Under the pieces are notes generated by a model. The model made no database searches. It saw only the letters and a list, made by a program, of their open reading frames with translations, and was not told the DNA's origin. Of a stretch of DNA of 5,883 nucleotides, positions 1-5,059 are shown in pieces (the stretch's first letter is position 1; each line of letters starts with the position of its first letter). Position numbers and translations under genes: made by a program. The stretch comes from Methanobacteriota archaeon (GTDB lineage: Archaea; Halobacteriota; Methanosarcinia; Methanosarcinales; Methanoperedenaceae), in the NCBI GenBank assembly GCA_018900975.1, contig JAHIFK010000060.1, forward strand, positions 1 to 5,883, read 5' to 3'.

Positions 1-249
1 GTTCTTATTTTTGGACTCAGGAAGATATCTTACGAGTCCTGCATCAAGTCCCAGCTTCGATAGCCCCACGATCAGCGCGGCTGCTGAGATCGCTGCGGTT
101 GCAAGACCGATTTCCTTTGCTGGCATCGTTCTTGCTGCCACTATCCAGAAGAGGAGGCCGAAAAATGCGCCGATAGCTGAGTTGAGCATGAGGGCGAGGG
201 AGTTGCGGTAGAGGGGGTCGGTGTAGAGGGAACGGAGTTTTTTTTGCAT
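1..249 (-). CDS. Oligosaccharide flippase (polysaccharide biosynthesis protein), N-terminal part, cut by window edge
   Basis: This is the first 83 codons of a membrane flippase of the Wzx/RfbX-like superfamily (COG2244), which moves lipid-linked oligosaccharides across the membrane for surface glycans. The protein starts MQKKLRSLYTDPLYRNS, a typical family N-terminus, followed by two hydrophobic segments at about residues 17-39 and 46-66 and the motif LGLDAGLVRYLPESK at 66-80. No stop is met before base 1, so the gene continues outside the window; family members are about 400-500 residues. The ATG at 247-249 is preceded by a TATA element about 30 bases upstream. All 83 residues equal those of the second copy at 1645-1893, while the DNA differs only at synonymous third positions. 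Whether the rest of the gene is intact cannot be seen. Family call is from sequence resemblance; the exact substrate is unknown. Confidence 0.75.
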   Translation of the reverse strand, partial: MQKKLRSLYTDPLYRNSLALMLNSAIGAFFGLLFWIVAARTMPAKEIGLATAAISAAALIVGLSKLGLDAGLVRYLPESKNKN

Positions 250-278
250 TTTAATTAGTGTCATTAACTCCTGAAATG

Positions 279-286
279 TATTTAAA
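279..286 (-). promoter_or_regulatory. TATA box of flippase copy 1
   Basis: On the minus strand TTTAAATA lies 30 bases before the ATG at 249, the spacing of an archaeal TATA box with a very short leader. The surrounding bases (about 271-295) match those around the TATA box of the second copy, so the promoter was duplicated with the gene. Confidence 0.55.
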
Positions 287-339
287 GGGGTGTGTTTTTT
301 TGGGCATGATGGCTTATTGGGGCTGGATGTGGATGAGAG

Positions 340-680
340 GGTATCTTTGTGTTTCCGGGTGGTTCTGGGTTCTATCGTGGCTTTGCGTTCTTTGCGTTCT
401 TTGCGGTGAAAAACGGTTGTGCATCGTGGTTGCGTGGGGTTCATATTGTGCGCCAGAGGTTTTTATAAGCAGGTTTTTAAAGATATATAGCGCAGGATCG
501 ATGATCAACCAAAGAGGGCACCGAATGGCATACAATATGTACGAAAAATCTGTGTGGATCAGTGTAAATCCGTGTCTAAAAAACGTCCCTGAGACACGGA
601 TTTCACAGATTTCATGGATTATGATGTTGTACTCTCTGTTTCCTCTGCGTCATCTGTAGCTCTTTGTGTGTGATATTTGA
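340..680. repeat. Gene-poor stretch with degenerate short repeats
   Basis: I see no convincing gene between the flippase promoter and the toxin remnant. The stretch holds three tandem 9-mers at 381-407 (CTTTGCGTT, CTTTGCGTT, CTTTGCGGT). It also holds a run of ATCTGTG/ATCCGTGTC-like words at 548-620 that includes a 12-bp perfect inverted repeat, and a further TCTGCGTC/TCTTTGTG-like stretch at 640-668. Words of this type are, to my knowledge, common as dispersed intergenic repeats in environmental genomes. An open frame spans 258-659 on the plus strand, but it is made of the repeat words and resembles no family known to me. Confidence 0.45.
566..603. repeat. 12-bp perfect inverted repeat (hairpin)
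   Basis: AAATCCGTGTCT at 566-577 is the exact reverse complement of AGACACGGATTT at 592-603, with a 14-base loop. A bulged GTGT/CAC pairing extends the stem by a few bases. There is no poly-T run directly after it on either strand, so it does not look like a terminator; it is more likely part of a dispersed palindromic repeat. Confidence 0.6.
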
Positions 681-688
681 TAATATAT

Positions 689-1011
689 TCAAGGTTTCCA
701 TATATTTAACCATTCAATGTTTTCAAAATCACGATCATTTGTCGCTATATCAGGTATTCCATAAGCTTTGCAGCAAGCTGCATGCAAAGCATCCCTTGGA
801 AATAAACCATATTCTTTTGAAATCATTAGTGCAGTTTTCGAGATAGAATAATCGAGATTCAATACTTTCAAGCTTCCTAAAGAAGAAAGATATTCCAGAT
901 ATTCATAAAATTTCTCCACAGGCTCAAGGGTTTTTCCCCATATTTCGGATGATTTGTCAGAAAATATGTAAATATATTAGCATCTATGAATATCGGATTC
1001 ATATTTTTCAT
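689..1011 (-). pseudogene. VapC-type PIN-domain toxin, internally deleted and frameshifted
   Basis: An intact PIN toxin is a small Mg-dependent endoribonuclease of about 130-150 residues. Here the N-terminus begins at ATG 1009-1011 or 1000-1002 and reads MNPIFIDANIFTYFLTNHPK, with the conserved first Asp in IDANIF, up to YGEK at about 931. The C-terminal half resumes in another frame (about 935-689) as LEPVEKFYEYLEYLSS and continues through RDALHAACCKAYGIPDIATNDRDF with the late acidic residues. About 40-60 residues that normally join the halves, including the middle conserved Glu region, are missing, and the halves are out of frame. So the toxin is almost certainly inactive. The 5' end overlaps the antitoxin by 26-35 bases, the usual vapBC layout. 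A sequencing error could explain a frameshift but not the missing middle. Confidence 0.75.
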
Positions 1012-1165
1012 GTACATCTTCTAATCCCTGATAGCATTTCACGATACCAGCCATTTTTTTTGTCATATTGCTTCTCACTACTATTTCTATTTCTTCTCCT
1101 TGATGGAAGTTCAACTTCTCCAGGGGCATTATTACTTCATCTCTAAAAATCGCTTTTATTCCCAT
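977..1165 (-). CDS. AF2212-like antitoxin (VapB partner of the broken PIN toxin)
   Basis: This 62-residue protein starts MGIKAIFRDEVIMPLEKL and continues HQGEEIEIVVRS, the hallmark pattern of the AF2212-like/DUF104 antitoxins (short beta-rich N-terminus, K-A-I-f-r-d, PLEKL, eGEEIEI). In this family the N-terminal part forms a small barrel that binds DNA or dimerises, and the C-terminal tail (here from KKMAGIVKCYQ to the end) wraps the toxin. A GTG start three codons upstream at 1172-1174 is possible; I prefer the ATG because KAIF near the N-terminus is the family norm. A TATA-like CTTTAAAG sits at 1198-1205. The stop overlaps the start of the vapC remnant, so the two were translated as a coupled pair. 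The antitoxin frame is open and normal in length although its toxin is destroyed. Confidence 0.75.
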   Translation of the reverse strand: MGIKAIFRDEVIMPLEKLNFHQGEEIEIVVRSNMTKKMAGIVKCYQGLEDVHEKYESDIHRC

Positions 1166-1174
1166 AACATTCAC

Positions 1175-1327
1175 ATTTTAATATTGTTGCTCTCATCCTT
1201 TAAAGCTTATTCTATACCCCTATTTATTAGGTTGCTTCGGCTTCTGATCGGCGCGCCGGACAGTGTAAGTATATGCGTGATGTTAAACCAAGCCCCTTCA
1301 TTTGGATAGATGTTGTGCGCCGCCATC
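1175..1327. other. Short gap with no recognisable gene
   Basis: This stretch between the antitoxin and the decayed flippase holds a TATA-like CTTTAAAG (1198-1205, minus) and AATAAATA (1221-1228, minus) that may serve the antitoxin. The part from about 1235 to 1327 is richer in G+C and could be unrecognisable remains of the flippase gene. No frame in it resembles a family I know. Confidence 0.35.
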
Positions 1328-1893
1328 GAAAATAAATTCCAGCCCCCGCCATGAAAACACTCCTACCACCGCCCCTCCCTGCGATCAATAGCACAGGATC
1401 GGTATTCTTTTTCTAATCCCAGGTTCTGGATCAAACTCAAATCCGCGCGCCTTATGGATATGAATGCTATATTCTGGACAGAATAGATGGAAACAACAGC
1501 GATATAAGCAAAGAATACAGGCAGAAACCAGCCCTCACGAATGAATGAAAGGGCAGGAGAGAAGATATTGATCCCCAGCATGAAAACTGCTGCAAGGACA
1601 AGGGCAAGAACCAGCGTCACCATTACGATCGTGCTATACAGCCCGTTCTTATTCTTTGACTCAGGAAGATATCTTACAAGCCCTGCATCAAGTCCGAGCT
1701 TCGATAGCCCCACGATCAGCGCGGCTGCTGAGATCGCTGCGGTTGCGAGACCGATTTCTTTTGCAGGCATCGTTCTTGCCGCCACTATCCAGAAGAGAAG
1801 GCCGAAGAATGCGCCGATAGCTGAGTTGAGCATTAGGGCGAGGGAGTTGCGGTAGAGGGGGTCGGTGTAGAGGGAGCGGAGTTTTTTTTGCAT
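1328..1893 (-). pseudogene. Oligosaccharide flippase copy 2, truncated and frameshifted
   Basis: From the ATG at 1891-1893 an open frame runs 176 codons to a TAG at 1363-1365. Residues 1-83 equal those of copy 1. The next part adds hydrophobic segments at about 85-110 and 122-146 and the family-like IAFISIRRADLSLIQNLGL (142-160). After this the reading frame gives a charged tail (EKEYRSCAIDRREGRW) unlike any flippase. In the neighbouring frame, however, RIPIL (1394-1408) and VVGVFSWRGLEFIF (1328-1369) look like the next flippase segment, with a TGA between them. I infer a frameshift near the A-run at about 1409-1414 plus a further small indel, followed by loss of the remaining 250-300 codons. 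The product, if made, would be a four-helix fragment and probably not functional. Confidence 0.75.
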
Positions 1894-1923
1894 TTGAGTT
1901 GGGGGTTATTAAGTTCTGAAATG

Positions 1924-1931
1924 TATTTAAA
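1924..1931 (-). promoter_or_regulatory. TATA box of flippase copy 2
   Basis: Minus-strand TTTAAATA lies 31 bases before the ATG at 1893, in the same context (CTGAAATGTATTTAAAGGGG on the plus strand) as the TATA box of copy 1. Conservation of this block outside the coding region supports its role. Confidence 0.55.
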
Positions 1932-2007
1932 GGGGTGTGTGTTCTTTTACGTGTGTGGTTGCTTGGGGTTATGACTGGCACCGACGCGATATAGAAGATG
2001 TCTATGG

Positions 2008-3132
2008 TTATTTTTCAAAACGTGATCTGAAATAACTTTTTGTAGGTTCCTCAAATCCACTATTATCGATCAAATTATTATAAGTTCCATTTTCATATAA
2101 TCCTACATCATCAAACCAGAATGTTCCGTAGCCTTTCCATATATTTCCATACACATAAACCAAACTTGTATTACTTCGGGTTTTGAATATTGTCTGCTTT
2201 TGAGTCCAGTTGTTTGTTTCCTTGCCAAAACCTATAGTGGTCTGTGTTATCCATTTACCTTTAGTATCCAATTCTACGATTCGAACTGCAGGTGAGTTAT
2301 TTCCCCCCGCTCTTTCTGTCCTGCCCCATGAAGAAAAAGTATAGTTAGTATCCGGCTTTACAGGAATTTTGCTGCTACTCCATACCCCTGAAATTTTACT
2401 TTCATTCCCTTGAATCTCGATCCGTGCTGAATGGCTGCCATTATGAAAAACTGTCGAGTCCCATGATGCATTCTGCGTGAACGACCATTCATAAATGAAA
2501 TCTCTATGAACATTATTATTTATTCTTTCCATCATATTAATATCAAAAGCCACAAACACAGGTACCATTAATATCATGATTGCAGCCGCAATACCAACCG
2601 TTCTCGCAATCCTCCTGATGCCGCCCTTCCCTTCATAAAAAGCTCTTATCCCCCCACATAAGACCAGGAATATCACTCCCACGATAAACACATCCGTACT
2701 TGCTATATCATAAAGATCAGGCTTATAATCAAATAACCCTATCCCGAACTTCTGATCAGATATCGGCCAGAAAAAAGCATAAGCCGGATTCGCTATCAGC
2801 GCATCCTCAAACATATGCGCTGCAAAGCCAATCCCTGCGAACATGAACGAATCCCCCAACTTCATGCCCGCCAACCTCAGCACCAGCGCCGCCGCGGTGG
2901 CAAAAAGCAGCAGGAAGGCTATGTTGTGGAAATCCCCGTGCCTGATGGGAGCGCCGTTGATGAGGATGCTCATATCGAATTTCTTGAACAGACTCCCGGC
3001 GAATGCATCGAAGTCGGGTGCGAAAGCGCTGGCTATGATGATCCAGGAGGGGTCTCTGCCTGTGTACTTATACCAGAGCATGCCTGCTATTATTGCGATG
3101 GCTGTGGAGTAGATGAGGTGTTCGAATAACAC
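2008..3132 (-). CDS. DUF457/YdjM-type membrane metal-dependent hydrolase fused to extracellular carbohydrate-binding-like domain
   Basis: This 374-residue protein has two parts. Residues 1-200 match the YdjM/DUF457 family (PF04307, putative membrane-bound metal-dependent hydrolases) with H5, APDFDAF at 38-44, RHGDFHN at 64-70, AHMFEDAL at 105-112 and FWP at 121-123. These His/Asp residues are the likely metal ligands. Membrane helices are visible at about 6-20, 70-88, 97-107 (weaker), 147-165 and 179-197. Residues 205-350 form a beta-rich domain resembling carbohydrate-binding modules, with ARIEIQG, PVKPDTNYTFSSW and WFDDVGLYENGTY near its end. All eight N-X-S/T sequons (N221, N231, N243, N263, N278, N308, N321, N348) fall in this domain, which fits export and N-glycosylation. 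The last residues (NNLIDNSGFEEP) look like the opening of a second such domain that stops short. The start is GTG; a TATA box lies about 30 bases upstream. The reaction is unknown for this family. Confidence 0.8.
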   Translation of the reverse strand: MLFEHLIYSTAIAIIAGMLWYKYTGRDPSWIIIASAFAPDFDAFAGSLFKKFDMSILINGAPIRHGDFHNIAFLLLFATAAALVLRLAGMKLGDSFMFAGIGFAAHMFEDALIANPAYAFFWPISDQKFGIGLFDYKPDLYDIASTDVFIVGVIFLVLCGGIRAFYEGKGGIRRIARTVGIAAAIMILMVPVFVAFDINMMERINNNVHRDFIYEWSFTQNASWDSTVFHNGSHSARIEIQGNESKISGVWSSSKIPVKPDTNYTFSSWGRTERAGGNNSPAVRIVELDTKGKWITQTTIGFGKETNNWTQKQTIFKTRSNTSLVYVYGNIWKGYGTFWFDDVGLYENGTYNNLIDNSGFEEPTKSYFRSRFEK

Positions 3133-3556
3133 GATTTTCTATTCAGGTTGAGGCGGGATATAAATATAGTGATGATGCTCTAATCGCATGATTAAGGTTG
3201 CCATGGGTTTTTCTGAGCGCCTAGATATATATACTTTTATAGTTAATTAATTGTTTTGCGGTTGTGTTGTTGCTTTTTTCTGTGAGCTGCAGGTTGCATG
3301 GGATTTCGCGAAGCGCCGGGACTTTGTATATTATATTCATGTAATTAAATCTGCAACTGTTTAAGATAAATTGTTAAGTTCATTAAGGGGTTGAATTTTT
3401 TACACCTATATTATGACCCGTATGAATATTGAATTGAAAAAACACCGGGATATGGTGAAGAACAAAATCGTTGGAAGGGGAAAAACAGTGCAGGAAAGAA
3501 GGGTAAAAAGGTACAGGACGAATCTGTGGGGAAATTATAGAAAACGGACAGCCAAC
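3133..3556. other. Intergenic region without a supported gene
   Basis: The stretch is A/T-rich and contains TATA-like runs (GATATATATACTTTTATA at 3222-3239), a TTAATTAA palindrome near 3243-3250 and a short G+C-rich patch with the palindrome TTCGCGAA around 3305-3312. A plus-strand frame from ATG 3413 gives about 50 very basic residues but then runs antisense through the terminator and the small gene at 3598-3735. I do not accept it as a gene. Confidence 0.4.
3157..3168 (-). promoter_or_regulatory. TATA box of the DUF457 gene
   Basis: Minus-strand TATATTTATATC is centred about 30 bases before the GTG start at 3132, predicting a leader of only a few bases. No Shine-Dalgarno is seen, which fits an almost leaderless mRNA. 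Confidence 0.5.
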
Positions 3557-3598
3557 AAAAAAAAGGAACAGGTTAGACGTGGCTGGAGACTAACCTGT
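3557..3598 (-). terminator. Hairpin/poly-T terminator of the 45-residue gene
   Basis: On the minus strand ACAGGTTAG (3598-3590) pairs perfectly with CTAACCTGT (3576-3568) around a 13-base loop, followed by TCC and eight T (3564-3557). The stem begins on the last base of the TGA stop. A closely similar element ends the neighbouring HTH gene. Confidence 0.7.
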
Positions 3599-3735
3599 CA
3601 TTGTTCATCATCAGCATACTTGCATTCATGGCATCCTTTACCGTATGGATATCCCTTGCACTGGGAAAGTATCTCAAAGGTCTTTGCTGCCAGCCCCAGG
3701 ATGTGACTGTTATCCGATTCAATTTCAAGTTTCAT
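3598..3735 (-). CDS. Small 45-residue cysteine-containing protein, unknown function
   Basis: I do not recognise this protein. It starts at ATG 3733-3735 and reads MKLEIESDNSHILGLAAKTF, then EILSQCKGYPYGKGCHECKY and ADDEQ. The first two thirds could form a strand and a helix; the end carries C26, C35 and C38 with H36 beside them (C-x8-C-H-x-C), a pattern that could bind a metal ion, although three Cys plus one His is inference. Support for a real gene is strong for its size: TATA box TTTAAATAAG about 50 bases upstream, a Shine-Dalgarno GGAAGGAG 10 bases before the ATG, and a hairpin/poly-T terminator starting at the stop codon. It stands as its own transcription unit downstream of the HTH gene, separated from it by that gene's own terminator. 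Confidence 0.65.
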   Translation of the reverse strand: MKLEIESDNSHILGLAAKTFEILSQCKGYPYGKGCHECKYADDEQ

Positions 3736-3745
3736 GTTATTCGTT

Positions 3746-3762
3746 CTCCTTCCGCTCAGGAG
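3746..3762 (-). promoter_or_regulatory. Shine-Dalgarno within a possible sequestering hairpin
   Basis: The Shine-Dalgarno GGAAGGAG (3753-3746, minus) decides the start at 3735, with a 10-base spacer. Just upstream CTCCT (3762-3758) is the exact complement of AGGAG (3750-3746) across a 7-base loop, so the leader could fold and hide the ribosome binding site. The stem is only 5 bp, so this is tentative. Confidence 0.4.
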
Positions 3763-3782
3763 GATAATTCGCACAGGTCCTG

Positions 3783-3792
3783 CTTATTTAAA
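3783..3792 (-). promoter_or_regulatory. TATA box of the 45-residue gene
   Basis: Minus-strand TTTAAATAAG predicts transcription start near 3763, giving a leader of about 28 bases that contains the Shine-Dalgarno of the small gene. Confidence 0.6.
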
Positions 3793-3957
3793 TCCTGTCC
3801 ATCCATCTGCAAACCTCGCGCAAGAACCGCCGAAGGCGCGCCGTCACAAGAAGAAAGAGGAGTAAAATGCTGGCGCGGTGAATCTGAGTTTTGAACAAGA
3901 CCGAAGTAGAAAGAGGAAGAAATAGACGCGCCTGAGCAATAGAAACAGACATGCAGC

Positions 3958-3994
3958 AAAAAAAAGGAGAGGTCAGCCGTGGTTGCGGCTAACC
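3958..3994 (-). terminator. Hairpin/poly-T terminator of the HTH gene
   Basis: On the minus strand GGTTAGCCG (3994-3986) pairs with CGGCTGACC (3979-3971) through one G-U pair around a 6-base loop, followed by TCTCC and eight T (3965-3958). The TAG stop of the HTH gene (3991-3989) lies inside the stem. Confidence 0.75.
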
Positions 3995-4630
3995 AGATGT
4001 AATGTGTCTACCTGAGATTTCGATGGTGGAGTGGGTCCGCCCCATCTTCTCAGTGATGTCCCTGAGACTTGACCCGGACTGCCGCATGAGACGGATCCTG
4101 CTGATTTCATCTTTCGAGAGGGGTTTGTGCTTCCTCTCAATCCTATCGCAGTTCATTTCCTGCTGTGCAGGACTTAACTGCTCTTTTGAGATCTCGGTCA
4201 AGCTCTTTCCCGCATGATGCAGATTGAAGGCTTTGATTTTTTCTTCCATGGTCACTTTCTCGTATTTCCTGGCTGCAGGAGGTCTCTCGATGAGCCCATA
4301 CATCTTCCAGAAATGCATCAGTGCAGCATATTGGGCGTCGGCTGTGGGGAATTTCAAGAGGGGTCGTTCAAGTTCGTGCATCTCCTGCACATATTCGTCC
4401 CATGAGCGCATCGATTCCGGGTCGAATGGGTTGGGTATTGGCGCTTCACCTGCACGCTTAACGAAGTGTTCTCTAAGCTCTTCGCGCTCTGATCGAGCGA
4501 ATGGTTTAAGTGGTCTTGATTCTTTATTCGTACATACTGCCTCCTTTACAGGCGGTAAGCGCACTTTTGGCACTCGCAGGACGGCTAATCCTGCGATTGC
4601 TTGCGCTATTTGAGTTTTATAACTCACCAT
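3989..4630 (-). CDS. Putative DNA-binding protein with C-terminal helix-turn-helix, unknown role
   Basis: The product is 213 residues from ATG 4628-4630 (MVSYKTQIAQ). I do not recognise the whole protein. The C-terminal part, residues 170-203, reads LSKDEISRIRLMRQSGSSLR then DITEKMGRTHSTI, which fits the helix-turn-helix seen at the start of resolvase, IS30-type transposase and related regulators (eI-x-x-G-x-S-x-r-x-I-a-x-x-l-g-r-s-x-s-T). A second, weaker HTH-like stretch lies at 126-150 (VTMEEKIKAFNLHHAGKSLTEISKE in outline). The middle (residues 60-125) is Trp/Pro/Met-rich with WDEYVQEMHELERP and ALMHFWKMYGL, possibly helical. No transposase DDE or recombinase Ser motif is present. The start is uncertain: ATG 4696 and TTG 4714 lie upstream in frame, and the nearest TATA-like sequence (4638-4647) is too close to 4630. 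Direct repeats and a TATA-like element upstream could be its control region. Confidence 0.6.
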   Translation of the reverse strand: MVSYKTQIAQAIAGLAVLRVPKVRLPPVKEAVCTNKESRPLKPFARSEREELREHFVKRAGEAPIPNPFDPESMRSWDEYVQEMHELERPLLKFPTADAQYAALMHFWKMYGLIERPPAARKYEKVTMEEKIKAFNLHHAGKSLTEISKEQLSPAQQEMNCDRIERKHKPLSKDEISRIRLMRQSGSSLRDITEKMGRTHSTIEISGRHITSG

Positions 4631-4745
4631 TAATAATTTTAAATAAAAATTCCGTTGCCTGTTTGTCGCTTCGTGTTCTTTCAGGCAAACAACCATTGCT
4701 GTTGGCGCTAACAAAACAATCCTATGAACCAGATGTGATCGAAAA

Positions 4746-4783
4746 GTTGCTGCCTCATATCATTTGCACGTTCTTCGCTAACA
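4746..4783. repeat. 38-bp direct repeat, copy A
   Basis: The unit begins GTTGCTGCCTCATATCATTT and ends CTTCGCTAACA. It matches copy B at 4817-4854 in 36 of 38 bases (differences at 4765/4836 and 4771/4842). On the minus strand it is preceded by TATA-like ATATATATCC. A weaker third echo, CGCTAACA, occurs at 4706-4713, 70 bases away. Confidence 0.8.
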
Positions 4784-4816
4784 AAGGGATATATATGTCA
4801 ATAACAGCGGTCTTAT

Positions 4817-4854
4817 GTTGCTGCCTCATATCATTGGCACGATCTTCGCTAACA
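4817..4854. repeat. 38-bp direct repeat, copy B
   Basis: Second copy of the 38-bp unit, 71 bp from copy A with a 33-base gap. On the minus strand a TATA-like ATTTAAA lies about 16-22 bases before it, so a transcript towards the HTH gene could start near or inside the repeat. Confidence 0.8.
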
Positions 4855-4869
4855 GTATAGTTCTTTCCC

Positions 4870-4876
4870 TTTAAAT
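4870..4876 (-). promoter_or_regulatory. Possible TATA box reading through the direct repeats towards the HTH gene
   Basis: Minus-strand ATTTAAA within GGATTTAAAGGG would set a start near 4848, leaving a leader of about 220 bases containing both direct repeats before the ATG at 4630. Suggested by pattern only. Confidence 0.3.
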
Positions 4877-5007
4877 CCTTTTCTAAGCATCAATAAACCG
4901 TCTTTTCAGTGGTAAATCTGGCTGGTCGATTTTAATTTAAGGGCTTATAAATGTCAGCCGAATAATTATATTGAACGACTGTAAGATTTTTAATAGAAGC
5001 ATATCCA

Positions 5008-5016
5008 TAATATAAG
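5008..5016 (+). promoter_or_regulatory. Possible TATA box of the beta-CASP gene
   Basis: TAATATAAG lies about 45-50 bases before the ATG at 5060. A second A/T element, TTATTATACT at 5026-5035, would instead give a nearly leaderless mRNA. No Shine-Dalgarno precedes the ATG, so the choice is open. Confidence 0.3.
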
Positions 5017-5059
5017 ATAACCTCCTTATTATACTAAAAAAAACCTACTACACAAAACT

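Noticed and set aside
566..603. Terminator for a plus- or minus-strand gene
   Set aside because: The stem is good, but no T-run follows it on either strand and no gene ends there.
258..659. Plus-strand 133-codon open frame
   Set aside because: It begins in the flippase promoter and is made mostly of repeat words; composition (many Trp, Cys, Leu) is not protein-like and no family is recognised.
1541..1855. Plus-strand frame opposite flippase copy 2 (and its equivalent at 11-211)
   Set aside because: It is the antisense shadow of the conserved flippase coding sequence; all differences between the copies are silent for the flippase frame but not for this one.
3413..3706. Plus-strand 97-codon frame with a basic N-terminal half
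   Set aside because: It runs antisense through the terminator and the better supported 45-residue gene, lacks a well-placed TATA box or Shine-Dalgarno, and resembles no known protein.
3756..3959. Minus-strand 67-codon frame between the two small transcription units
   Set aside because: It starts in the poly-T of one terminator and ends in the leader of the next gene; the Ser/Cys-rich sequence looks like translated spacer.
4746..4854. CRISPR array
   Set aside because: Only two imperfect repeats, no cas genes and no typical repeat end; kept only as an alternative reading of the direct repeats.
4510..4860. Plus-strand frame across the direct repeats
   Set aside because: It is antisense to the HTH gene and its upstream repeats, has no start signals and resembles no family.
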